Positions 1 through 6,498 are shown, numbered from the stretch's first letter. The stretch is 19,511 nt of DNA from Patescibacteria group bacterium (GCA_018895765.1 JAHINX010000004.1:1-19511), one strand, 5' to 3'. Program-made: numbers and translations. The notes: generated from the letters alone by a model not told the origin.

Positions 1-133
1 TATAATCGGCGAACAGCGTGAGCCGCAACAGTATAACAGTATAGCAATATGACAATATAGCAATTTATCATACATTAAAAAACCCCATATAACATATTTG
101 GGACTTATAAAATAATAGCTTGAATTATAATAT

Positions 134-451
134 ATGTCAACAAAAAAAGTAATCCGTTTAGCCGTATCAGAGGCGGCAAAAATATTCGGCATTCATGAAC
201 GCACCATAAGGCGCGCGATAAAAAACCATGAACTGCATTATGTTGTTGTCCAGGGACGCTACAAAATAAATTTTGACAGCTTGCTAAAATGGTCTCAGAA
301 AGATGCTGTAATAAGAAATAAAACAAATAAAAACGGGATCGGACAATTTGTAGACAAATGGAAAATAACCAGCACTCTCTATAGTCCAAATCCCGGGCTA
401 ACGGAAGAAGGCGCTAAAAAAGACGAAGAACCGGAAGAAAAAACCGCCTAA
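134..451 (+). CDS. Small helix-turn-helix DNA-binding protein (excisionase/MerR-like)
   Basis: This encodes a 105-residue protein. Residues about 10-34 (VSEAAKIFGI...RRAIKNHEL) form a helix-turn-helix of the type found in excisionase and MerR N-termini, where a helix-turn-helix is followed by a small wing; here GRYKINFDSLLKW (41-53) fits the wing. The rest is a polar tail ending in an acidic-lysine stretch (about 90-105) with no recognised domain. The start is fixed because the helix-turn-helix begins within ten residues of the first Met. No Shine-Dalgarno is visible. A TATAAT box at 126-131 lies too close to the ATG to serve it, and TATAAA at 106-111 is a possible -10. The gene stands alone and ends in a strong terminator. 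It could be a regulator or a remnant of a mobile element; the DNA target is unknown. Confidence 0.75.
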   Translation: MSTKKVIRLAVSEAAKIFGIHERTIRRAIKNHELHYVVVQGRYKINFDSLLKWSQKDAVIRNKTNKNGIGQFVDKWKITSTLYSPNPGLTEEGAKKDEEPEEKTA

Positions 452-481
452 TGGGACAGTCCCATAACAGGGCGGTTTTTA
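441..481 (+). terminator. Rho-independent terminator of the HTH gene
   Basis: The arms AAACCGCC (441-448) and GGCGGTTT (471-478) pair perfectly and are followed by more T residues. A second small hairpin (ATGGGAC / GTCCCAT, 451-465) lies in the loop. The TAA stop of the upstream gene (449-451) sits inside the structure. Confidence 0.8.
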
Positions 482-500
482 TGTTTTGGGAACAAAAAAA

Positions 501-575
501 TACCAGAGTAGTTTGACTTGGGGCATCGAGGCGAGGAGGAGGCACCTTGAGCCCCAAAATCAAACCGCTTTGGCA
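501..575. other. 75-nt hairpin with AGGAGGAGG apical loop; bidirectional terminator or small RNA
   Basis: The arms 501-533 and 543-575 pair with a few wobbles and bulges. The strongest blocks are GTTTGA/TCAAAC, TTGGGGC/GCCCCAA and TCGAGGCG/CACCTTGA. The nine-base loop at 534-542 reads AGGAGGAGG on the plus strand and CCTCCTCCT on the minus strand. A T-run follows on each strand (575-580 on plus; A7 at 494-500 gives T7 on minus), so it could end transcripts from either side. The exposed loop resembles a Shine-Dalgarno or anti-Shine-Dalgarno sequence. Its function is unknown. Confidence 0.6.
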
Positions 576-613
576 TTTTTATAATATTTTATAAAACAAT
601 TGACTTAGCGTAG

Positions 614-704
614 TTTCGCGTATTGTTTTGCGTGATTTTCGCGATAAAACGTTTAATCGCGAAACCGTCGCGAAATCAAGAAGGCAAAACTCTGCGAATT
701 TCGT
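614..704. promoter_or_regulatory. Cluster of CGCGAAA/TTTCGCG motifs upstream of rel
   Basis: TTTCGCG occurs at 614-620 and 637-643, CGCGAAA at 658-664 and 669-675, and GCGAATTTCG at 694-703. Two of these form a perfect 9-bp inverted repeat (637-645 and 656-664, 10-nt loop). The cluster lies 40-130 bp upstream of the rel promoter and could be repeated binding sites for one regulator or a stem-loop. Nothing coding is seen between 582 and 800. Confidence 0.4.
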
Positions 705-746
705 AATCAAAAGTTTGCTATATAACCTTAACATAAAAATAAAATG

Positions 747-775
747 TTGTCAAGCTAAGCGTTTGGGGGTATTAT
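747..775 (+). promoter_or_regulatory. Sigma-70-type promoter for rel
   Basis: TTGTCA (747-752) and TATTAT (770-775) are separated by exactly 17 bp. The predicted start near 782 leaves a leader of about 19 nt before the ATG at 801. No Shine-Dalgarno is present in the leader. Confidence 0.65.
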
Positions 776-800
776 AAATAATACCAATTTAAGCTTATTT

Positions 801-2294
801 ATGCAGATAAATCTCCAAAACAATTTATACAAAGACCTGGTTTATACCATCAAAAAACACCATCCAAAAGCTGATTTGGATTTATTGGAATTGGCCTATG
901 AATTTGCCGATGATGCCCACAGAGGCCAATTACGAGCCTCTGGTGAGCCATACATCAACCACCCCCTTCACACTGCCCTTACTCTCGCCAAAATGAAATT
1001 GAATATGCCTATTGTGATTGCCGCAATACTTCATGACGTGCCGGAAGACACAAGCAGAACTCTAAGCGAGATAGAAGACAATTTTGGCGAAGACATCGCT
1101 TCTATGGTTGGAGGTATCACAAAGCTTGGCAAAATAAAATACCGCGGGATGGAAAGATATATAGAAAACCTGCGGAAAATGTTTATTTCTATGGCGTCTG
1201 ATATTAGAGTTGTTTTCATAAAATTTGCCGACCGCTTGCACAACCTAAAAACACTGAATGTCCTATCTCCAAAAAAACAATACCGTATTGCTTTGGAAAC
1301 GCTAGAAATATATGCCCCGATTGCCAACCGGCTTGGCATGGGAGAGATTAAAGGCCAATTAGAAGACCTAGCTTTTAAATATGTTTATCCAAAAGAATTT
1401 AGTTGGGCATATTCATTAATCCAGGAATCCTACAATAAGAAAAAAATAAATCTTGAAAAAAGTATAAACGAGGCTAATGGATTTTTGAAAAAAGACGGGG
1501 TCAACCCTATTGCCATTCACGGCAGGCGCAAACATATTTACAGCTTATATAAAAAAATTCTTGAAAAAGACCGCAATATAGACAAGGTCTACGATATAAT
1601 TGCCGTGCGTATTATCGTCAAAAATATTTCCGATTGCTATGCCGCCTTGGGGATTATCCATAAATATTGGAAACCATTAAAAGGCAGGATTAAGGATTAT
1701 ATCGCCCAGCCAAAACCAAACGGCTATCGTTCGCTTCATACCACCGTCTTTACCAACAGCGGAGATATCGTTGAAGTGCAGATAAGAACCGAAGAGATGC
1801 ATGATAAGGCGGAGTTTGGTATTGCCTCCCATTGGGTTTATGATGAGGCGGGCAAAAAGTCCGTTATTGGCAAAGAACTCTATTGGATGCAGGAGCTGGC
1901 AAAAGTTCAAAAAAATCTTGATAACAAAAAAGAATTTTTAGAAGGGCTTGAATCCCTTAAAATTGATGTTTTCAAAAGCAGGATTTTTGTCTTTACGCCA
2001 AAAGGAGACGTTATTGACCTGCCGGAAGATGCCACGCCGATTGATTTTGCATACGCTATTCATTCTGATATTGGTGACAAATGCACCGGCTCGGTTATAA
2101 ACGACCAAATACAATCGCTGAACACCTCGCTAAAAAGCGGAGATGTTATTCATATTATTACCAACAAAGACCGACGGGGCCCGTCTGGCGACTGGCTAAA
2201 AATAGTAAAAACCCGCAACGCGCGCCAAAAAATCCGCGCATACCTGAATACAAAAAAATCCAATTGGTTAGGCAAAATCGGACTGAAAAAATAA
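801..2294 (+). CDS. rel: Bifunctional-type (p)ppGpp synthetase/hydrolase, short form without C-terminal ACT region
   Basis: This is a RelA/SpoT-family enzyme of 497 residues that makes and probably degrades the alarmone (p)ppGpp. The N-terminal HD hydrolase domain keeps its metal ligands: H54 (YINHP), H78-D79 (HDVPED) and D144 (KFADRLHN). The synthetase domain follows, with D265 (YDIIAVR), RIKD at 296-299, the stretch from DYIAQPKPNGYRSLH and E325 in VEVQIRT. The RxKD form is that of bifunctional Rel enzymes rather than RelA's ExDD. A TGS domain occupies about 393-455. The protein ends about 40 residues later, so the helical, zinc-finger/CC and ACT domains of typical 700-740-residue long Rels are absent. 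How it senses uncharged tRNA on ribosomes is therefore unclear. It is transcribed alone and convergent with parB. Confidence 0.93.
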   Translation: MQINLQNNLYKDLVYTIKKHHPKADLDLLELAYEFADDAHRGQLRASGEPYINHPLHTALTLAKMKLNMPIVIAAILHDVPEDTSRTLSEIEDNFGEDIASMVGGITKLGKIKYRGMERYIENLRKMFISMASDIRVVFIKFADRLHNLKTLNVLSPKKQYRIALETLEIYAPIANRLGMGEIKGQLEDLAFKYVYPKEFSWAYSLIQESYNKKKINLEKSINEANGFLKKDGVNPIAIHGRRKHIYSLYKKILEKDRNIDKVYDIIAVRIIVKNISDCYAALGIIHKYWKPLKGRIKDYIAQPKPNGYRSLHTTVFTNSGDIVEVQIRTEEMHDKAEFGIASHWVYDEAGKKSVIGKELYWMQELAKVQKNLDNKKEFLEGLESLKIDVFKSRIFVFTPKGDVIDLPEDATPIDFAYAIHSDIGDKCTGSVINDQIQSLNTSLKSGDVIHIITNKDRRGPSGDWLKIVKTRNARQKIRAYLNTKKSNWLGKIGLKK

Positions 2295-2315
2295 CAAAAC
2301 CACCAGAATATCAAA

Positions 2316-2336
2316 GACGGCGCCGAAAGCGCCGTC
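2316..2336. terminator. Terminator hairpin between convergent rel and parB
   Basis: GACGGCGC (2316-2323) and GCGCCGTC (2329-2336) form a perfect 8-bp stem with a CGAAA loop. On the minus strand it is followed by a T-rich stretch. It lies in the 67-bp gap between the rel and parB stop codons and probably serves both. Confidence 0.6.
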
Positions 2337-2361
2337 CAACAATTTAACAAATTGGATTAAC

Positions 2362-3222
2362 TTATCCATTCAATAATTTTGCAATTTTATTCAATTCATC
2401 ATCAGAGTAGCACTCAATCATTAATCGGCAAGTCTTGCCCATTTTCTTGATATCAACTTTTGTTTTTAATACTTCACGGAGCTTTTCTTCCAAATCAATA
2501 AGTGTCTGGTCTTTTGTGGTCCTTTTGCTATGCACACCTTCTTTACCTAAACGGCTTTTTATTTCACTTTCGCGCACAGAGAGCCCCTGAAGCATTTTAT
2601 GATAAAGCTCGTCCTGTTTTATAGGATCAGCGATGCCCGCTAATACCCTACCCGCAGAAGCAGAAAGCTTGCCTTTGGCAATTGCTTTTTTTATTTCTTC
2701 GGATAAATTTAGAAGCCGTAGCATATTGGCAATAACCGGTCTGCTTTTGCCCATTTTTCTGGCTACATCTTCCTGCGTAAACCCAAATTCATCCATTAAC
2801 TGCTTATACGCTTCCGCTTCTTCTATCGCGTTCAAATCCTGCCTTTGAATATTTTCAACCAAAGCAAGCTCCATCTTTTCATGGTCTTTAACATCGCGGA
2901 CAATAACCGGCACATGCTTCAATCCGCCAAGTTTTGCCGCCCTATAACGCCTCTCCCCTGCGACAATTTCATATTTTCCACCTTCTTTTGGGGAGACAAT
3001 CAGGGGCTGTAAAATGCCATGCGTTTTTATAGAATCCATCAGTCCCTCCATTTCAATATCGCAAAAAAACTTCCTCGGCTGGCCTGGATTTGCTATAATT
3101 TTGCTTATTTCAATAAAATTTATCCCCTCTTGCGGTGATTCTTTTGTTATTGCGCCCTCTTTAGAGCTGGGTAAATTTTGTTTTTGCGGGATCAAAGACC
3201 CCAATCCTCTACCTAAAGCCAT
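2362..3222 (-). CDS. parB: Chromosome-partitioning protein ParB
   Basis: ParB is a CTP-dependent DNA clamp that loads at parS sites near the replication origin and works with ParA in chromosome segregation. The 286-residue protein starts with the family hallmark MALGRGLGSLIP. The N-terminal CTP-binding domain shows GERRYRA (89-95) and ENIQRQDLN (123-131). The central helix-turn-helix is at about 149-171 (TQEDVARKMGKSRPVIANML), and a short dimerisation domain ends the protein. Length is normal. It lies 154 bp downstream of parA in the same orientation, with an inverted repeat between them. No consensus parS site was noticed in the window. No Shine-Dalgarno precedes the ATG. Confidence 0.95.
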   Translation of the reverse strand: MALGRGLGSLIPQKQNLPSSKEGAITKESPQEGINFIEISKIIANPGQPRKFFCDIEMEGLMDSIKTHGILQPLIVSPKEGGKYEIVAGERRYRAAKLGGLKHVPVIVRDVKDHEKMELALVENIQRQDLNAIEEAEAYKQLMDEFGFTQEDVARKMGKSRPVIANMLRLLNLSEEIKKAIAKGKLSASAGRVLAGIADPIKQDELYHKMLQGLSVRESEIKSRLGKEGVHSKRTTKDQTLIDLEEKLREVLKTKVDIKKMGKTCRLMIECYSDDELNKIAKLLNG

Positions 3223-3231
3223 AAAAATAAA

Positions 3232-3372
3232 TTTTGAATTTTTAATTTTGAATTTCGATTCAAGTATGAAGTCAGAAGTATCTAATGCTAAAGAATTAAA
3301 AAAATATAATGGTTTACTTCAAACTTAAATCCTTAAGTCATTCAATCGAAATTCAAACTTCAAAATTCAAAC
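3232..3372. repeat. Imperfect inverted repeat in the parA-parB gap
   Basis: The 30-nt arms 3232-3261 and 3343-3372 are about 80% complementary and are built from GAATTT-type units ending in TTTCGATT/AATCGA. They enclose about 80 bp of AT-rich sequence with no gene. This could be a degenerate small mobile repeat, or an mRNA structure between the two cistrons. Confidence 0.5.
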
Positions 3373-3376
3373 TTGT

Positions 3377-4141
3377 TTAGATTTCCAAATCCAAAAGTTC
3401 CCTTGCCAGCCGTTCATAGGCTCTGGCACCCTTTGAGTTTGAATCATAATGCAAAATCGATTTTCCATAACTCGGCGCTTCTGCCAAACGCACGCTTCTA
3501 GGGATTATCGAGCGAAAAATTTTATCGGGAAAATATTTGTATAACTCCTGCATGACTTCTCCAGAAAGTTTGTTTCTTTTATCAAACATTGTAAGAACCG
3601 CTCCAAGTACTTCTAACTCTGATTTTATATTTTCTTTAACAAGATTAATTGTAGAAATCAGCTGGCCAAGGCCCTCTAGGGCATAGTATTCCGCTTGTAC
3701 GGGAATGAGCACCTTGTCTGAAGCGACCAATCCATTGATGGTAAGGAGTCCTAAAGATGGCGGACAATCTATAATTATATAATCATAGGCGCCCCGCACC
3801 TCTTGGATGGCTGAAGCCAGGCGGTTTTCGCGATTTTCCACACCTACAAGCTCAACTCCTGCGCCTGCAAGAGATACTGTTGCCGGAGCAATCCTAAGAC
3901 CTTCCTGCACAGTGCTTTTAATGATGTCTCTAAAGCGCAGTTCTCCGCTCAAAACTTCATAGATGCCTTTATCTGCAGCTGAATGATTTATCCCGAGCCC
4001 TGACGTGGCATTTGCCTGAGGATCTAAATCAATTAAAAGCACAAACTTGCCAAGCGCAGCTAAAAATACCGACAAATTTACGCTTGTCGTTGTCTTCCCT
4101 ACTCCCCCTTTTTGATTTACAACCGCTATCACCTGAGCCAT
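3377..4141 (-). CDS. parA: Chromosome-partitioning ATPase ParA/Soj
   Basis: ParA is a deviant Walker-A ATPase that binds DNA non-specifically and moves ParB-parS complexes during chromosome segregation. In the 254-residue form starting MAQVIAVVNQ, the P-loop KGGVGKTTT is at 11-19 with both lysines, DLDPQ at 38-42 is switch I, and DCPPSLGLLT marks the Walker B region. The reading frame stays open 13 codons further upstream, to 4180. I reject that start because those codons overlap the -35 and -10 boxes of its own promoter, and the family begins at MAQVI. The predicted transcript starts about 4 nt before this ATG, so translation is probably leaderless. It is the first gene of the parA-parB operon and divergent from tRNA-Leu. 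Confidence 0.95.
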   Translation of the reverse strand: MAQVIAVVNQKGGVGKTTTSVNLSVFLAALGKFVLLIDLDPQANATSGLGINHSAADKGIYEVLSGELRFRDIIKSTVQEGLRIAPATVSLAGAGVELVGVENRENRLASAIQEVRGAYDYIIIDCPPSLGLLTINGLVASDKVLIPVQAEYYALEGLGQLISTINLVKENIKSELEVLGAVLTMFDKRNKLSGEVMQELYKYFPDKIFRSIIPRSVRLAEAPSYGKSILHYDSNSKGARAYERLARELLDLEI

Positions 4142-4151
4142 AATTATTAAT

Positions 4152-4180
4152 ATTATATCAGAATAATAAAAGATTGACAA
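4152..4180 (-). promoter_or_regulatory. parA-parB promoter, near-leaderless
   Basis: On the minus strand TTGTCA (4180-4175) and TATAAT (4157-4152) are spaced by 17 bp. Transcription is expected to start near 4145, only about 4 nt ahead of the parA ATG (4141). The -35 box overlaps the opposite-strand -35 of the tRNA-Leu promoter. Confidence 0.75.
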
Positions 4181-4202
4181 AAGGCGAAATTTATGCTAAT
4201 AT
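4174..4202 (+). promoter_or_regulatory. tRNA-Leu promoter sharing its -35 with parA
   Basis: TTGACA (4174-4179), a 17-bp spacer and TAATAT (4197-4202) give a near-consensus promoter 12 bp before the tRNA. The -35 hexamer is offset by one base from parA's -35 on the other strand, so one polymerase at a time should fit. Confidence 0.75.
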
Positions 4203-4213
4203 ATATAGTATCC

Positions 4214-4297
4214 GGGCGAGTGTCGGAACTGGTAGACGATCACGCCTCAAAAGCGTGTGGGAGCAATCCCGTGAGGGTTCGACCCCCTCCTCGCCCA
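4214..4297 (+). tRNA. tRNA-Leu (anticodon CAA)
   Basis: The acceptor arms GGGCGAG (4214-4220) and CTCGCCC (4290-4296) pair perfectly, with A4297 as discriminator. The anticodon stem CACGC/GCGTG holds the loop CTCAAAA, giving anticodon CAA, which reads UUG. The long variable arm (GGGA/TCCC) is that of a class II tRNA, and the T arm GAGGG-TTCGACC-CCCTC is complete. The 3' CCA is not encoded. The gene is intact with no intron. Confidence 0.95.
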
Positions 4298-4298
4298 T

Positions 4299-4326
4299 AA
4301 AAAAACTTCTTTAAAGAAGTTTTTTT
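4299..4326. terminator. Terminator after tRNA-Leu(CAA)
   Basis: This is a perfect palindrome: A7 CTTCTTT followed by AAAGAAG T7. The T-run on both strands makes it a bidirectional terminator. It separates the tRNA from the downstream endonuclease gene. Confidence 0.8.
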
Positions 4327-4335
4327 AATACTCCA

Positions 4336-4344
4336 TGATATAAT
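4336..4344 (+). promoter_or_regulatory. Extended -10 promoter of the LAGLIDADG gene
   Basis: TGATATAAT (4336-4344) is a perfect extended -10 box. No good -35 is present, because that position falls in the tRNA terminator. The predicted start at about 4350-4352 coincides with the ATG at 4352, so the mRNA would be leaderless. Confidence 0.6.
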
Positions 4345-4351
4345 TAAAAAT

Positions 4352-5041
4352 ATGCCAAGAAAAAAACTACCAGCAAAAAAAATACAATGGACACCAAAAT
4401 TAGCTTATGCGATTGGTTTGCTGGTTACTGATGGATGTTTGTCGTCCGACGGAAGACATATTATTTTAAGGTCGTCCGATATCGAGCAAATAGAAACATT
4501 CAAACAATGTTTGGGTGTTTATAATAAAATGGAAAAAACCAAACATAACGGTTGGGCTAAACGACCAGCATATAGAATACAGGTGGGTGATGTTGGATTA
4601 TATAGATGGCTTCTAACGATTGGCTTATTCCCAAATAAAACTTATACCATTGGAAAAATCATAATACCTGACAAATTCTTTAAAGATTTTTTACGAGGTC
4701 ACTTGGATGGAGACGGGTGTGTTACGACTTATCAAGACTCTTATAATACTTTCAAAAATCCCAAATATATTTACACAAGATTAATAATGCGCTTTATTTC
4801 TGCAAGCGAAGAACATATGATCTGGCTACGAGAAACAACCTATCGCCTCAGTGGCATTAAAGGAGATTTACATGAATACAAACCGAAACGCGACTACCAA
4901 ACAACGAGTATGTGGCAACTCAAATTTATGAAAAAAGCTTCTATGAAATTGATCCCTTGGATTTATTATTCAAAAGATGTACCCTGCCTACAAAGAAAAC
5001 GAATTTATGCTGAAAAGGCTCTATCGAGAATTTTAAAATAA
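4352..5041 (+). CDS. Free-standing LAGLIDADG homing-endonuclease-like protein
   Basis: This 229-residue protein has the two helices that define LAGLIDADG endonucleases. P1 is AIGLLVTDG (20-28, acidic D27) and P2 is LRGHLDGDG (114-122, acidic D121), so both catalytic acids are kept. These enzymes cut long specific sites and usually spread introns or inteins; a free-standing copy may also act as a maturase or be tied to insertion beside its target. The N-terminus (PRKKLPAKK) is basic. The gene is outside any recognisable intron, 54 bp downstream of an intact tRNA-Leu, and has its own extended -10 promoter. There is no sign of truncation. The cleavage target is not evident. Confidence 0.85.
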   Translation: MPRKKLPAKKIQWTPKLAYAIGLLVTDGCLSSDGRHIILRSSDIEQIETFKQCLGVYNKMEKTKHNGWAKRPAYRIQVGDVGLYRWLLTIGLFPNKTYTIGKIIIPDKFFKDFLRGHLDGDGCVTTYQDSYNTFKNPKYIYTRLIMRFISASEEHMIWLRETTYRLSGIKGDLHEYKPKRDYQTTSMWQLKFMKKASMKLIPWIYYSKDVPCLQRKRIYAEKALSRILK

Positions 5042-5059
5042 ATTTTTTAACATCAAAAA

Positions 5060-5081
5060 AACTAAGCTCAACGGCTTAGTT
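5060..5081. terminator. Bidirectional terminator between convergent genes
   Basis: AACTAAGC (5060-5067) pairs with GCTTAGTT (5074-5081). T-rich tracts follow on both strands. It lies between the endonuclease stop (5041) and the stop of the convergent membrane-protein gene (5082). Confidence 0.75.
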
Positions 5082-5537
5082 TTATTGCATTTTAAAAATC
5101 CTTTTTATCGCCTCCCAGCCAAAAAGATAAATCGGTATCCAGATTGTCGTTGTCGTAATGTTCAAAAAAATTCCGGCAAGCAGTGCTTTCTTTTTATTTT
5201 TTATGCAAAGTTTTGCCAAAATAGGCGCGACTAAAGGACAGAGGGTAAAAGCCGCCAGAAACAAAGCAAAAAATCTGCTTTTTGCATAAATTTCCAGCAT
5301 TCTTTTTTTAAGGCAGGGGTCTTCTATCTTATCTTCAATAAAAACATCTATTGACATATCAATATCCCCGTATGCATACAATATCAACCAGGCGATAAGC
5401 CCGTAAAATAATGGAAAAATTAAAAAAGATTTCCACCCCAAAGCCACGACCAAAAATATATATGAAGGACTTATAAAGAACCAAAGCGCTGTGGCGGTTG
5501 TTATAACGCCCAGAAGAAAAATTTGAAATTTATTCAA
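5082..5537 (-). CDS. Small integral membrane protein of unknown function
   Basis: The 151-residue protein is mostly hydrophobic, with likely membrane helices at about 5-26, 33-56, 88-110 and 117-140. A charged loop (about 57-86, with IEDKIEDPCLKKR) lies between the second and third. I recognise no family. The start is a TTG: the ATG five bases upstream runs into TGA after one codon, while the TTG is preceded at five bases by AAAGGAGG (5550-5543). This is the one clear Shine-Dalgarno noticed in the window, so translation here is probably set differently from its neighbours. A weak divergent promoter may lie at 5585-5557. Confidence 0.7.
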   Translation of the reverse strand: MNKFQIFLLGVITTATALWFFISPSYIFLVVALGWKSFLIFPLFYGLIAWLILYAYGDIDMSIDVFIEDKIEDPCLKKRMLEIYAKSRFFALFLAAFTLCPLVAPILAKLCIKNKKKALLAGIFLNITTTTIWIPIYLFGWEAIKRIFKMQ

Positions 5538-5585
5538 CTCATCCTCCTTTTATATAATTTAATCATAATTCCTGTTTTATATCAA

Positions 5586-5614
5586 TTGACTTTTTCTTTA
5601 AATAGACGTATACT
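5586..5614 (+). promoter_or_regulatory. Promoter of the YdjM-like gene
   Basis: TTGACT (5586-5591) and TATACT (5609-5614) are 17 bp apart. The start would fall near 5621, leaving about 18 nt of leader with no Shine-Dalgarno. A TTGATA on the other strand (5585-5580) abuts the -35 and may belong to the divergent membrane gene. Confidence 0.65.
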
Positions 5615-5638
5615 TAAACTAATAATCTATATTCCTCT

Positions 5639-6109
5639 ATGAATTTACTTGTCCATGCCAGCGCCGGCGTTCTTGTAGGCCAGGCAACAGGCAATCCTAT
5701 TTTAGCCTTTATATGTGGAATTCTAAGCCATGTTATTTTGGATATGATTCCGCATGGCGATAGCAACATGTATAAAAGGTATAAAAATAAAGAGCTCTCA
5801 ATGAAAAAAGCAATGGCAGGCACAATGTTAGACGCTATAGCAACCGTTGTTTTTGTAATTTTAATATTCAATTTGGGAATTTATCATACCAAACTCGTAA
5901 CAAGCATGGCGCTTATCGGCGCAATCATTCCCGATGTTTTAATAGGGTTATATGAGCTGAGTCTGCCAAATGCACCAAAATTTTTGCGCGTGATACACAA
6001 GTGGCATTTCAAAAATCATGATTTGTTTGCCGAGCGACGCGACTTCTCATTTAAAAACGGCTTGCTCTTACAAATTGTTTTTTTCCTGATTTTTTTAGTT
6101 GCTCTATAA
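5639..6109 (+). CDS. YdjM-like membrane-bound metal-dependent hydrolase (DUF457-type)
   Basis: The 156-residue protein resembles the YdjM/DUF457 family of inner-membrane proteins related to zinc-dependent phospholipase C. Conserved polar residues lie at the expected points in the hydrophobic helices: H6 in the first helix (LLVHASAG), then HVILDMIPHGDS (31-42) with two His and two Asp, and a later Asp in GAIIPDV. About four membrane segments are seen, and the protein ends in a hydrophobic helix. The substrate of this family is poorly known; activity on membrane lipid is a family-level guess. The gene is alone, from a good promoter, and its stop is one base from the stop of convergent yraN. Confidence 0.65.
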   Translation: MNLLVHASAGVLVGQATGNPILAFICGILSHVILDMIPHGDSNMYKRYKNKELSMKKAMAGTMLDAIATVVFVILIFNLGIYHTKLVTSMALIGAIIPDVLIGLYELSLPNAPKFLRVIHKWHFKNHDLFAERRDFSFKNGLLLQIVFFLIFLVAL

Positions 6110-6110
6110 A

Positions 6111-6479
6111 CTAATCGCACTCTAGCATATTTTCCAAGTGCCTTATCTCATATTCTCCGTCTTTTTTTTCAACAAACACTCCATCAATGGCAAATTTCTT
6201 ATAATGCCATTTTTTTATATTCAAATACAGATGTGCCAGATTAATCAGTTTTTGCTGTTTTTTTGGCGTGATACTTTCTTCCGGCGTTCCATATCGCAAG
6301 CTACTTTTTGTGCGAACTTCAACAAAAACGATTTTATCTTTTTTCTTGCAAATAATATCAATCTCGCCAAAGCCCTTAATCACAAAATTTGTTTCCAAAA
6401 TTTTATATCCCTTCTTTTTTAAAAAAGAAACGGCGAGTTCTTCGCCGAGTCTGCCTAAACTTTTTCTTGCATAAGTCAT
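6111..6479 (-). CDS. yraN: YraN (UPF0102) endonuclease-fold protein
   Basis: The 122 residues match the UPF0102/YraN family throughout. GRLGEELAVSFLKKKGYKIL begins the fold, GEIDIICKKKDKIVFVEVRTK (about 38-58) carries the E, D and ExR/K residues of the PD-(D/E)xK nuclease-like core, and the C-terminal part (IRHLENMLE) is typical. Such proteins resemble Holliday-junction resolvases, but the physiological substrate is not established. The gene is last in a minus-strand run: methyltransferase, membrane protein, yraN, with a 19-bp gap before it. No Shine-Dalgarno is seen. Confidence 0.92.
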   Translation of the reverse strand: MTYARKSLGRLGEELAVSFLKKKGYKILETNFVIKGFGEIDIICKKKDKIVFVEVRTKSSLRYGTPEESITPKKQQKLINLAHLYLNIKKWHYKKFAIDGVFVEKKDGEYEIRHLENMLECD

Positions 6480-6498
6480 AATATTCTATTTTTATGCC

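Noticed and set aside
83..104. Hairpin with T6 on the minus strand upstream of the HTH gene
   Set aside because: The stem is short and bulged, and no minus-strand gene lies upstream of it to be terminated.
4142..4180. 13-codon N-terminal extension of ParA
   Set aside because: These codons overlap the -35 and -10 boxes of the parA promoter, are AT-rich filler, and the family starts at MAQVI.
2362..4200. parS site near parAB
   Set aside because: By eye I found no TGTTTCACGTGAAACA-like 16-mer in the window. A mismatch-tolerant search was not possible.
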